Under the pieces are notes generated by a model that did not search any database, was not told where the DNA came from, and saw nothing but the letters and a program-made list of their open reading frames with translations. This document shows, in pieces, positions 54,644 through 62,485 of a stretch of 64,000 nt of DNA. Position 1 is the first letter of the stretch; every line of letters begins with the position of its first letter. The translations under genes and the position numbers were made by a program. The DNA is from UBA3064 sp023258775 (lineage in GTDB: Bacteria > Pseudomonadota > Gammaproteobacteria > Burkholderiales > Burkholderiaceae_E): positions 190,284 to 254,283 of the forward strand of contig JBIKXS010000002.1 of NCBI GenBank assembly GCA_044355655.1, read 5' to 3'.

Positions 54644-56448
54644 TTGCCAGCCTACCGCAGCGTCCGGGCGTGTACCGGATGTTTGATCGGGAGGCTGCGC
54701 TACTCTACGTTGGGAAGGCGGGCAACCTCAAACGCAGGGTGTCGTCGTATTTTCAGCAGCGACAGCTCAGTCCGCGAATTGCCCACATGATGAGTAAGGT
54801 TCACGCGGTCGAATTCAGCATCACCGCCTCGGAGACTGAAGCACTACTACTTGAAAACAATCTCATCAAGCAACTCAAGCCGCGCTACAACATTTTGTTT
54901 CGCGACGACAAAACCTATCCCTATTTACGTGTTACAGACGATCGCTTTGCACGCATCGCTTATTACCGAGGTTCAACACAGGCCAAGGGACACTTTTTTG
55001 GGCCATTCCCAAGCGCGTGGGCCGTGAAAGAGAGTTTGCAAATACTCCAAAAAGTGTTTCATCTGAGAACCTGTGATGACTCAGTTTTTGCTAACAGAAC
55101 CCGCCCCTGTCTTGAGCATCAAATCGGTCGATGCAGCGCGCCATGTGTGGGCCTGACCGACGAGCTTGAGTACCGGGCTGATGTTCAGCGCGCCTTGCGA
55201 TTTTTGCGTGGAGACAGCAAACAAGTGCTCGAAGAACTTGAAGGGCTTATGTTGGAACACAGCGCCAGGATGGCCTTTGAAAAGGCGGCTGTCTACCGTA
55301 ACCGGATGGCTGCACTTGCCAAAGTCTTGCAGCAGCAGTCAATGGAATCCGAAGGTGATCATGATGTCGATGTTATTGCCTTTGCTTACCAGGGGGGCCG
55401 TGCCTGCCTAGTGCTCGCGAGTGTACGTGGCGGCAGACATCTTGGAGATCGCAGTTTTCAATTAACCTTGCCGGGACAAAGTGAGACCGATCCTTGGGGT
55501 GAAGAGGCTCAGGCAGAACTCCTTGAGCGCTTTGTCCTGGGCTATTACGAGTCTGCGCCGCTTCCAGCTGTAATTCTTGCAAGTTTCTCACCAAGCGATA
55601 GTCTGAAGGTCTGGTGCGACTTGCAGGCCGGATTAAGTGTGCAATGGCTCAGAAGCCCTCAAGGGATTCGCAGACAATGGTTGCAGCAAGCGCAAACCAA
55701 CGCTGACATTAATCTCAAACAGCATTTATTACAACGTTCTAGTGCACAAGAACGAACTGAAGCCCTAATTGCCATGCTCGCAACCCAGAGTACAAGCAGT
55801 TCTGAAGATTTCCGGATCGAGTGCTTCGATATCAGCCATAGCGCGGGTGAGGCGACTCAGGCAAGCTGTGTCGTTTACAAGCAGCACGCCATGCAACCAA
55901 AACTTTTTCGTCGATATAATATTGAAAACATCACGGCAGGTGATGACTATGCGGCTATGGCTCAGGTGCTTGAACGCCGTTACGCGAGCAACCCACAATC
56001 CTTGCCAGACCTGGTGCTTGTCGACGGCGGTAAGGGGCAGGTCTCGGTTGCCGCAAAGCTTTTTGCATCGCAGGGTTTTCCACTTAATCGTATTGTTGGC
56101 GTTGCCAAAGGCGATGGACGCAAGGTCGGGCTAGAAACTCTTCTTTTTGCAGATGGCAGGCAAGCGCTTGAATTAGCCCCAGATTCAGCTGTGCTGATGC
56201 TCGTTGCGCAAATCCGCGATGAAGCGCATCGGGTAGCTGTCTCAGGCATGCGGGCCAAGCGCGACAAGGCAAGACAACAATCCCGGCTTGACGAGATTGA
56301 AGGTATTGGGCCAAGACGAAAACAACGCTTGCTCACCAGATTTGGGGGCTTGCGAGGCGTTATGGCAGCTAGCATTGACGAACTTGCACAAGTCGAAGGC
56401 GTCTCAAAGCGGCTCGCTGAATCCCTTTACCAACAATTACGCACATGA
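54586..56448 (+). CDS. uvrC: Excinuclease ABC subunit C
   Basis: This 620-residue nuclease makes the dual incisions of nucleotide excision repair. It has an N-terminal GIY-YIG domain (PGVYRMFD, LLYVGKAGNLKRR), a UvrB-binding motif near residues 205-235, the RNase H-like endonuclease domain with ECFDISHSAGEATQAS and VDGGKGQVS, and C-terminal helix-hairpin-helix repeats. The ATG lies inside nagZ. Its stop overlaps pgsA by 4 bp. Confidence 0.96.
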   Translation: MEKQQDLSAPPASFDAAALIASLPQRPGVYRMFDREAALLYVGKAGNLKRRVSSYFQQRQLSPRIAHMMSKVHAVEFSITASETEALLLENNLIKQLKPRYNILFRDDKTYPYLRVTDDRFARIAYYRGSTQAKGHFFGPFPSAWAVKESLQILQKVFHLRTCDDSVFANRTRPCLEHQIGRCSAPCVGLTDELEYRADVQRALRFLRGDSKQVLEELEGLMLEHSARMAFEKAAVYRNRMAALAKVLQQQSMESEGDHDVDVIAFAYQGGRACLVLASVRGGRHLGDRSFQLTLPGQSETDPWGEEAQAELLERFVLGYYESAPLPAVILASFSPSDSLKVWCDLQAGLSVQWLRSPQGIRRQWLQQAQTNADINLKQHLLQRSSAQERTEALIAMLATQSTSSSEDFRIECFDISHSAGEATQASCVVYKQHAMQPKLFRRYNIENITAGDDYAAMAQVLERRYASNPQSLPDLVLVDGGKGQVSVAAKLFASQGFPLNRIVGVAKGDGRKVGLETLLFADGRQALELAPDSAVLMLVAQIRDEAHRVAVSGMRAKRDKARQQSRLDEIEGIGPRRKQRLLTRFGGLRGVMAASIDELAQVEGVSKRLAESLYQQLRT

Positions 56449-57023
56449 TTGCAAAGCTGCCTAATTGGTTAACCTGGGCGAGGGTCGTTGCAATCCCTTT
56501 GTTGGTTGTCCTTTATGTTCTTCCAATTCGTTCTGAACTGCGCGATGGAATGGCAACAGCGCTTTTCATGCTTGCTGCCGCTACTGACTGGCTTGACGGC
56601 TGGCTTGCTCGAAAACTTGCAGTGACAACCGCTTTCGGTGCGTTCTTGGATCCAGTAGCCGATAAGCTGATCGTAGCGGCCGCTCTAGTGATGCTGCTCA
56701 CACTTGGCAGAGTCGAAGCCTGGGTAGCCTTTGTGATTATCGGCCGCGAGATTACGATTTCTGCACTCCGGGAATGGATGGCCGAGTTAGGCCAGCGAAA
56801 AAGTGTTGCTGTGCATTGGGTTGGTAAGTTGAAGACCGTCTCACAACTTATATCGATACCGATGCTGCTTTGGGGAAGGCCTTGGCTCGGTGTCGATGTG
56901 CTGCAATTGGGGCAGTGGTTAGTCTTGGTTGCGGCACTTCTTACAATTTGGTCCATGTTCTATTACTTGAATCAAGCTTGGCCATATTTGCGAGGAGCAA
57001 TGGACCCGGGTAAAGGTGATTAA
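56445..57023 (+). CDS. pgsA: CDP-diacylglycerol-glycerol-3-phosphate 3-phosphatidyltransferase
   Basis: This 192-residue inner-membrane enzyme makes phosphatidylglycerol phosphate. The CDP-alcohol phosphotransferase motif is complete: DWLDGWLAR, then FGAFLDPVADK. Four or five hydrophobic segments are visible. It ends the long plus-strand operon and precedes the tRNA cluster, the classical uvrC-pgsA-tRNA order. Confidence 0.95.
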   Translation: MIAKLPNWLTWARVVAIPLLVVLYVLPIRSELRDGMATALFMLAAATDWLDGWLARKLAVTTAFGAFLDPVADKLIVAAALVMLLTLGRVEAWVAFVIIGREITISALREWMAELGQRKSVAVHWVGKLKTVSQLISIPMLLWGRPWLGVDVLQLGQWLVLVAALLTIWSMFYYLNQAWPYLRGAMDPGKGD

Positions 57024-57083
57024 GACTAAGCACGCAAAATGTGTCTTCAACGACCAAGGTTAGCGCTTAAAAGCACTGTCGCT

Positions 57084-57112
57084 TTGACAAAAATCCCGCT
57101 TCAAGCCATACT
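57084..57112 (+). promoter_or_regulatory. Predicted sigma-70 promoter for the tRNA-Gly/tRNA-Cys genes
   Basis: A perfect TTGACA (57084-57089) and CATACT (57107-57112) are separated by 17 bases, followed by a GC-rich discriminator (CCGC), typical of stringently controlled stable-RNA promoters. Confidence 0.75.
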
Positions 57113-57130
57113 CCGCAGTCTAGTCATAAC

Positions 57131-57206
57131 GCGGGAATAGCTCAGTTGGTAGAGCGCAACCTTGCCAAGGTTGAGGTCGCGAGTTCGAGACTCGTTTCCC
57201 GCTCCA
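57131..57206 (+). tRNA. tRNA-Gly (GCC)
   Basis: The 76-nt gene folds as a cloverleaf: acceptor GCGGGAA pairs with TTCCCGC, the anticodon loop reads TTGCCAA (GCC), the T-loop GTTCGAG is standard, and CCA is encoded. Confidence 0.97.
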
Positions 57207-57298
57207 ACGTTTTTGCCAACACGCAAAGCCGACGATGGCCTTTATTTTGCGCCATTGATTTTGAATGGTGTTTAAGCTGGCAAAACAAACACATCCCT

Positions 57299-57372
57299 GG
57301 CGGGGTGGCAGAGTGGTTATGCAGCGGCCTGCAAAGCCGTGGACGCCGGTTCGATTCCGACCCCCGCCTCCA
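57299..57372 (+). tRNA. tRNA-Cys (GCA)
   Basis: The 74-nt gene has acceptor GGCGGGG pairing with CCCCGCC, anticodon GCA in the loop CTGCAAA, T-loop GGTTCGATTCC and encoded CCA. It is 92 bp after tRNA-Gly and probably shares its transcript. Confidence 0.97.
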
Positions 57373-57445
57373 AATCAACGAATGAGCGAACCGTGGTTAA
57401 GGTGATAGACGCTCTGCTTGATCTCAAAGCGTCATCTTGAGAAAT

Positions 57446-57586
57446 TCAGGGATTTCGGCAAGCCGTCGGGCAGGGTGCCTCACCGATAGGTTCAGAGCCT
57501 TTAATTGATGTGGCAATGTCAAATAGGCTGTACACGATACAGACCGACAGCGCGAGCACTGCAAAGCGGAGAAACAATTGCCTCAT
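57446..57586 (-). CDS. Possible small membrane protein, 46 residues
   Basis: This short frame in the 334-bp gap between tRNA-Cys and tRNA-Leu encodes a basic start, one hydrophobic segment (residues about 4-26: LFLRFAVLALSVCIVYSLF and beyond), then a polar tail with three cysteine- or proline-rich positions (APCPTACRNP). I do not recognise it. The ribosome binding site is weak. The membrane-anchor layout is plausible, but so short a frame could occur by chance. The rest of the gap shows no other gene. Confidence 0.35.
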   Translation of the reverse strand: MRQLFLRFAVLALSVCIVYSLFDIATSIKGSEPIGEAPCPTACRNP

Positions 57587-57706
57587 GGATTAGCCGTAGT
57601 TTGAGAATCTTTGAGATCATAACGTAGATCGGCCTATTGCTGTGCGTTGTTGGCGGATCTGTGCATCCTGCCGGTGATCTGCGTATACTTCATGCCTTGC
57701 CAACGC

Positions 57707-57794
57707 GCGCCCATGGCGAAACAGGTAGACGCAAGGGACTTAAAATCCCTCGATCATTGCGATCGTGCCGGTTCGACTCCGGCTGGGCGCACCA
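57707..57794 (+). tRNA. tRNA-Leu (TAA)
   Basis: The 88-nt gene has acceptor GCGCCCA pairing with TGGGCGC, anticodon TAA in loop CTTAAAA, a long variable arm and encoded CCA. A TATACT -10 lies at 57684-57689 without a good -35. Its last 41 bp overlap the 3' end of the convergent esterase gene. Confidence 0.97.
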
Positions 57795-58470
57795 AAAGCT
57801 CAATGGCAGGCCAAGCCTGCTCAAGCATATGGGGCTGAGCAGCCTCATTGGGGTGGATCCTGTCAGATTGGAACAGGTTTAAGTCAAATTCCTTACCCTG
57901 CATCAAGAAAGGCACTAGCGAGATCTGTTGCTCTTTGGCAATCGCAGGGAAGAGACGCTCGAACGATTGCCCATAAGTTCCATAGTTAGGCGGCATACGC
58001 ATCCCTATAAGCAGCACCTTTGCTGATTTAGCCTTTGATTGTTTGATCATCGAAACCAATTGCGATCGACTTGTTTCAAGCGGCAGGCCTCGGAGTGCAT
58101 CATTACCTCCAAGCGCAATAAGAACCCAACGGGGCCGGTGTTTATCAAGAAGCGCTGGAAGGCGACTCAAACCGCCTGCTGTTGTCTCGCCGCTCAGGCT
58201 TGCATTGATGACCTTAATCGCTGAATGCGCCGGTGAGCGCTGGAATCTCGCCTCCAAAAGTGAAACCCAACCACGGCCTCGCTTGAGTCCATACTCGGCC
58301 GACCAACTGTCACCAAGCACCAATAGGGTTCCCGTTGAGCCGGTCTTTTCACTTGCCGTTACACTCCGCACGCTGCCTGTCTGCAGGAGAAGCCAGCCAC
58401 AGGCAGCTAGGCCTCGTGACATAGACCGCCCAATCCATAGCCTTCTTCCCTGATTTCGTGGACTCTTCAT
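57754..58470 (-). CDS. SGNH-hydrolase esterase, TesA-like
   Basis: This protein of about 238 residues is a periplasmic arylesterase/lysophospholipase of the TesA family. SGNH blocks are GDSWSAEYG (nucleophile Ser), SLSGETTAGG, ALGGNDALRG and DRIHPNEAAQ. The N terminus resembles a signal peptide (WIGRSMSRGLAACGWLLLQ). The start is taken as ATG 58470; ATG 58479 or 58503 are possible. Its stop lies inside tRNA-Leu, so the last 12 residues (VRPAGVEPARSQ) are antisense tRNA sequence. It is divergent from a YbbA-like ATPase, as in E. coli tesA-ybbA. Confidence 0.88.
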   Translation of the reverse strand: MKSPRNQGRRLWIGRSMSRGLAACGWLLLQTGSVRSVTASEKTGSTGTLLVLGDSWSAEYGLKRGRGWVSLLEARFQRSPAHSAIKVINASLSGETTAGGLSRLPALLDKHRPRWVLIALGGNDALRGLPLETSRSQLVSMIKQSKAKSAKVLLIGMRMPPNYGTYGQSFERLFPAIAKEQQISLVPFLMQGKEFDLNLFQSDRIHPNEAAQPHMLEQAWPAIELLVRPAGVEPARSQ

Positions 58471-59137
58471 GCATGCCATTATCGCAAAGGACTTGACCCG
58501 CATTGTTCGTGATGCTGATCGGGCCCTAGCTATCGTTGATCAGCTCAGTTTCTCAGTGCCAATTGCCTGTAGTTTTTGCGTGACAGGTCCCTCCGGTTCG
58601 GGGAAATCAAGTTTGCTAAGCCTCCTAGCCGGTCTCGATCTTCCAAGTGCAGGCCGTCTAGAGATTCTTGGCAAAGACATAGCGACCCTCAGCGAGGAGG
58701 AACGCACCCGATTTCGAGGTCAGCACTTGGGTTTTGTCTTTCAAAACCATCAACTGCTACACCAACTCACTGCACTCGAAAACATTATGTTGCCTCTTGA
58801 AATACAGGGCCGTCCTCATGCCAGAGCGCAGGCTGTAGAACTTCTAGGCGAAGTAGGGCTCAGCGAACGTGCGCACCACTACCCAAGCACCTTATCAGGT
58901 GGTGAACAACAGCGCGTCGGGTTGGCTCGGGCCTTTGCGATCAGGCCGCAACTGCTATTAGCTGATGAACCCACAGGAAGTCTGGATGCACAAACTGGTG
59001 AGCGAATCGCAAACCTCATGTTCGACTTGAACAAGAGCCATGGCACAACACTCGTTCTCGTCACCCATGATGAGGCGCTTGCGGCCAGATGCGATCAAGG
59101 CATTCGATTAAGTGCAGGTCGTGGCACACCACGATAA
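58469..59137 (+). CDS. ABC transporter ATPase, YbbA/LolD-like
   Basis: This 222-residue ATPase has Walker A GPSGSGKSS, Q-loop VFQNHQLL, signature LSGGEQQRVGLARAF and Walker B LLADEPTGSLD, the pattern of LolD/YbbA/MacB-type ATPases. The ATG overlaps the divergent tesA-like start codon by 2 bp. No FtsX-type permease follows; the next gene is convergent. Its membrane partner must be encoded elsewhere if it is a transporter. Confidence 0.9.
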   Translation: MHAIIAKDLTRIVRDADRALAIVDQLSFSVPIACSFCVTGPSGSGKSSLLSLLAGLDLPSAGRLEILGKDIATLSEEERTRFRGQHLGFVFQNHQLLHQLTALENIMLPLEIQGRPHARAQAVELLGEVGLSERAHHYPSTLSGGEQQRVGLARAFAIRPQLLLADEPTGSLDAQTGERIANLMFDLNKSHGTTLVLVTHDEALAARCDQGIRLSAGRGTPR

Positions 59138-59192
59138 AGCGCTAGGCCCAAAAGACTAAACCCAAAGCACTAGGCCCGAAGCGCTGAGCGCT
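59137..59192. repeat. 14-bp imperfect tandem repeat, four units
   Basis: Units follow AAGCGCTAGGCCCA with substitutions and start at 59137, 59151, 59165 and 59179. The array begins at the last base of the ATPase stop and fills the gap to the convergent nnr gene. Confidence 0.75.
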
Positions 59193-59205
59193 GAGCCCTA
59201 TGCCC

Positions 59206-60999
59206 TTAGACCATCTGACCAAAACAGCTTGATATAGACTCGGCCAATGCGTCAAAGGGCATTGCCATATAGCGGCAGTTTGATTCAGTCCATCGCGCCG
59301 CGGCGTCGGCATGCAAAAAGGCTGCTGCCGCTGCTAAGACTTGGGCATGGATTGTTGGGTGCCTTGCCAAGAGCGCAGCGACAACGCCACAAAGGACATC
59401 GCCTGAACCCGCTTGCGCAAGCGCTGGGGCTGATCGGTCGATGATCACGCTTTGATAGCCTGGCGACTGAACCAAACTGCCGGCGCCCTTAAGAATGACT
59501 GTACAAGCTGTTAGATCGACTAATCGATTCACTGCTTCGAAGCGATCACGCTCAACCTCGTCGCGTGAGATGCCTAAGAGTCTGGCAGCCTCAAGCGGAT
59601 GGGGTGTAAGCACAACACTTCTTGCTGGTTTGGGCCTGAGGCTCGCGTAGGCGTTATGCTCATTACTCAAACCCTCAGCTGATGCGATCTCTTCAGTTTG
59701 AATGATCGCAAGTTCTCGTAAGGCATTAAGTAGGCTTGGATCAGAAGCAAGCAAGTTGAGCGCATCGGCATCGAGCACCAAGTCCATCGACGAGTCCAAG
59801 GCACCTCGAAGGTATTCTTGTGCAATCGAACTTTGGCCAAGACCGCAGCCAATTGCGATTACACCCCTAGCCCGATTGCTGCTAAAGGCCTTAAGCTCAC
59901 GACCCTTCAACTGCATTACTTGGGACGGAAATCCGAGCAAGGAGGATGCACGGTTGATGGCTAGCACATAGCACTTGCCAGGGCCGATTGCGAGGCAGCC
60001 CTGTGCTGCCAGGCGAAGCGCGCCATCCATCCCTCTGGCACCCCCGACGAGGAGCACATCACCCATTAATCCCTTGTGGGCATGCGCTGGACGATGAGCA
60101 AGACGATAGTCTGAGAAAAAAGAAAGTCCATTGATGATTCGATGGGGCAGGCCTTCACCCCATTTGAGGGATCTGAGTCCATTTACCGGCTTATTCGGTA
60201 ACTTTGCTTCAGGCCATGCGCTTGGATTGAGCTTTCGCAAGTCGAGCGAGTGTTCAACAGGTAATAGATCGAGCGAATGTTCAGCACGCGACAGATCGAG
60301 CGAGTCATCGACGAGCGGTTTGTTGACAGCAGGAATATCGCGATCCGAGACATCCAACAGCGATTCATTCACAAGTGATTCGGTAAGAACCGATTCATGA
60401 ACAAGCGGGGCATAGACAAGCTGCTCCCAGTAACCTCTTGCCTGACCACTAAACAATCCCCTTAGGGGTCTAAGCAGACAGAGGCATAGATCGGCCTTTA
60501 CTGCCGTGGGCCAGGCATGGCCCAGATCCGGATGTAATCCAGTTGGTATATCGATACTAATACAATACCTATACCTCTCTTTAGCCCGCCATTGATTGAT
60601 TTGATTCACTGCCGCTGCAAGATCATTTGACAGTGCCCGGCTTTGCCCCAAACCTAGCCAACCATCAATGACCAGACCTTGGTCGGGTAAGTGGTCAATG
60701 AGTTGCGCGAGCACGCTTGAATCAAACCCTTCAAGCGCCATGCAATCCCAACCACTTCGAATCAGGATTTGCATCGCAAGCAAGGCATCCTTTCCATTGT
60801 GGCCGGGGCCTGCGAGTACAAGTATCCTGCTGGTCTGCGGAAGATTTTGCATACATTGACCAGCAAGCCTTGCAATGTTCTTCGCTGCTTGACCCATCAA
60901 GGCGCCATCGGCTGTGCGCCTTAGTTGCAAAGCCTCAAAGGCTCTGACCGAAGCTTGTGAGTAGGCAAACTGCGGTCTGCTTAACTGACTTGTGATCAT
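59206..60999 (-). CDS. nnr: Bifunctional NAD(P)HX epimerase / ADP-dependent NAD(P)HX dehydratase
   Basis: This 597-residue repair enzyme restores damaged (hydrated) NADH and NADPH. The N-terminal epimerase domain (YjeF_N) has LAGPGHNGKDALL and SIDIPTGLHPD. The C-terminal dehydratase domain has KGLMGDVLLVGG, IGCGLGQS, LDADALNLLA, TPHPLEAARLLG and AGSGDVLCGVVAALLA. Between them an unusual linker (about residues 193-273) contains a 9-residue repeat based on SLDL. The start is ATG 60999; a TTG at 61026 overlapping the dadA stop is an alternative. Confidence 0.94.
   Translation of the reverse strand: MITSQLSRPQFAYSQASVRAFEALQLRRTADGALMGQAAKNIARLAGQCMQNLPQTSRILVLAGPGHNGKDALLAMQILIRSGWDCMALEGFDSSVLAQLIDHLPDQGLVIDGWLGLGQSRALSNDLAAAVNQINQWRAKERYRYCISIDIPTGLHPDLGHAWPTAVKADLCLCLLRPLRGLFSGQARGYWEQLVYAPLVHESVLTESLVNESLLDVSDRDIPAVNKPLVDDSLDLSRAEHSLDLLPVEHSLDLRKLNPSAWPEAKLPNKPVNGLRSLKWGEGLPHRIINGLSFFSDYRLAHRPAHAHKGLMGDVLLVGGARGMDGALRLAAQGCLAIGPGKCYVLAINRASSLLGFPSQVMQLKGRELKAFSSNRARGVIAIGCGLGQSSIAQEYLRGALDSSMDLVLDADALNLLASDPSLLNALRELAIIQTEEIASAEGLSNEHNAYASLRPKPARSVVLTPHPLEAARLLGISRDEVERDRFEAVNRLVDLTACTVILKGAGSLVQSPGYQSVIIDRSAPALAQAGSGDVLCGVVAALLARHPTIHAQVLAAAAAFLHADAAARWTESNCRYMAMPFDALAESISSCFGQMV
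60242..60310. repeat. 27-bp in-frame repeat inside the nnr linker
   Basis: TCGAGCGA recurs at 60242, 60269 and 60296, giving a 27-bp period. On the coding strand it encodes DDSLDLSRA, EHSLDLLPV and EHSLDLRKL. Confidence 0.85.
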
Positions 61000-61026
61000 C
61001 GAATAGGTGTCCGAGGATTTGTTCAA

Positions 61027-62466
61027 TCAAGGAAAAAGCGAACGCTGAGGGCTAAAGTCCATCACTTGAATAGGCAATGACGAGGATCGCACGCCCATAG
61101 CGCTTGATTTCGCGCTCATCCCGCTTGATTGGGCGCTCAGCAAGGTAGAACGTGAAGCCCCAAGGATTAAGTCTGCAAGTAAATACGCGCTACCAGCGGC
61201 CATGGCCCAGCCGGTGCTGCCATGACCGCTATTAATCCAAAGATTGCGCCGCGAACCATGCTCGCATAACGATCCAATGACCGGTAGACCATCAGGAAGC
61301 ATGGGGCGAGACCCAATCCAAAAGCGCGGCAAATCCCTCGCATGGCTATTGGCTTGATCAAATGGCGCTTGCGGGAGACCGCTAAACCACTGGGAAGCGA
61401 TTCGCCATAAGGTGTTCGCCGCTTCGCGCTGGCGCGCTAAGGCAATGCGATCGCTGGCAGCCGGTGGGCCGAGCAAGGCCATACCCGCAGCGCGCAGGCT
61501 GCTTGTGCCATCGCTGTGCAAAGGCGTGATTGCAATTTTATATCGATCATCCATGAGCGCTGTGCCTAATTGGCGCAAGCGGGGTAGCACTGACGCCGGG
61601 ATTGAAGCTTCATCCCAAGTCAGCGAAAACCCACGAATCGGATAAATGGGTATCCTGTGCTTAGGCCCCTTAAGTAATGTAAGGCTCCAAGGACCAGCCG
61701 CTAGAATAAGATGCTTGGCACGCAGCCTGCGGCCATCGGCAAGCACACATTCACTAAGCGAGGATGATACGGTGCTGATCGAATCGACCGCAGTAGAACC
61801 CAGCCAATGCATGCCGCCGGCCATTAACTGCTCCCAAAGCTTGATGACAAAGGCACGACAGTCTCCAGCTTCATCGCCTTGAACCTGCAAGGCTGCTTCA
61901 ATCGGAAGGCGAGCATCACGAAGTGATGGCTCAAACGTAAAAAGCTCATCGCGACTCAAAACTCGGTGCACAAGGCCAGCGTTCTTGAGTTGCTGTCTGA
62001 GACTTTGAGATCGTTCGAAATCTTCTTTCGTTCTAAAAACAACATGATAAGCAGGAACCGATCGATAACTCAGACCGAGCCTATTTGCCACCTCGTGCAA
62101 ACAGGCTTGGCTATAAGTGGCCAGTGCAAACATAGAAGCACGATTGCGCTCATACCTCGTCTGCTTGCCTTGGCCTAGCCAACGGAGCAGCCAATGCCAT
62201 TGTGACGCGCTAGCACTCGGCGCCCAAGAGAAGGCTCTATCTTCCTGAAATAAATTGATGAAGGCCTTCCTCGCAGCACCGGGCGAGGCGAAGGGGGCAA
62301 CATAACCAGGGGCAATCACGCCAGCGTTTGCCGCAGAAGTTTGCTGAGCGGGTCCGCTTTCGCGATCGATTAAACAAATCTTTAATCCACGCTCATGCAA
62401 GGCCCAGGCTGTGAAGACACCGACAACGCCTGCACCAACGATAATCGCATCGTAGTCGGCGGCCAT
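61027..62466 (-). CDS. dadA: D-amino acid dehydrogenase-like FAD oxidoreductase
   Basis: This 479-residue flavoprotein resembles the D-amino acid dehydrogenase small subunit. It has the FAD dinucleotide motif IIVGAGVVGVFTAW, then TSAANAGVIAPGYVAPFASPG, PIRGFSLTW, and the C-terminal LWINSGHGSTGWAMAAGSA. A C-terminal tail adds three 7-residue repeats (SAQSSGM, SAKSSAM, GVRSSSL). It lies 19 bp after the TRAP permease gene and abuts nnr, so all are probably cotranscribed. Substrate is unproven; sarcosine or other amines are alternatives. Confidence 0.85.
   Translation of the reverse strand: MAADYDAIIVGAGVVGVFTAWALHERGLKICLIDRESGPAQQTSAANAGVIAPGYVAPFASPGAARKAFINLFQEDRAFSWAPSASASQWHWLLRWLGQGKQTRYERNRASMFALATYSQACLHEVANRLGLSYRSVPAYHVVFRTKEDFERSQSLRQQLKNAGLVHRVLSRDELFTFEPSLRDARLPIEAALQVQGDEAGDCRAFVIKLWEQLMAGGMHWLGSTAVDSISTVSSSLSECVLADGRRLRAKHLILAAGPWSLTLLKGPKHRIPIYPIRGFSLTWDEASIPASVLPRLRQLGTALMDDRYKIAITPLHSDGTSSLRAAGMALLGPPAASDRIALARQREAANTLWRIASQWFSGLPQAPFDQANSHARDLPRFWIGSRPMLPDGLPVIGSLCEHGSRRNLWINSGHGSTGWAMAAGSAYLLADLILGASRSTLLSAQSSGMSAKSSAMGVRSSSLPIQVMDFSPQRSLFP
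61101..61142. repeat. 21-bp in-frame repeat in the dadA tail
   Basis: CGCTTGATTTCGCGCTCATCC and CGCTTGATTGGGCGCTCAGCA are adjacent near-identical units. They encode the 7-residue repeats near the DadA C terminus. Confidence 0.85.
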
Positions 62467-62485
62467 AAGCTTAAATTCAACTTCT

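Noticed and set aside
57142..57385. Frames covering the tRNA-Gly and tRNA-Cys genes on both strands
   Set aside because: They are translations of tRNA sequence.
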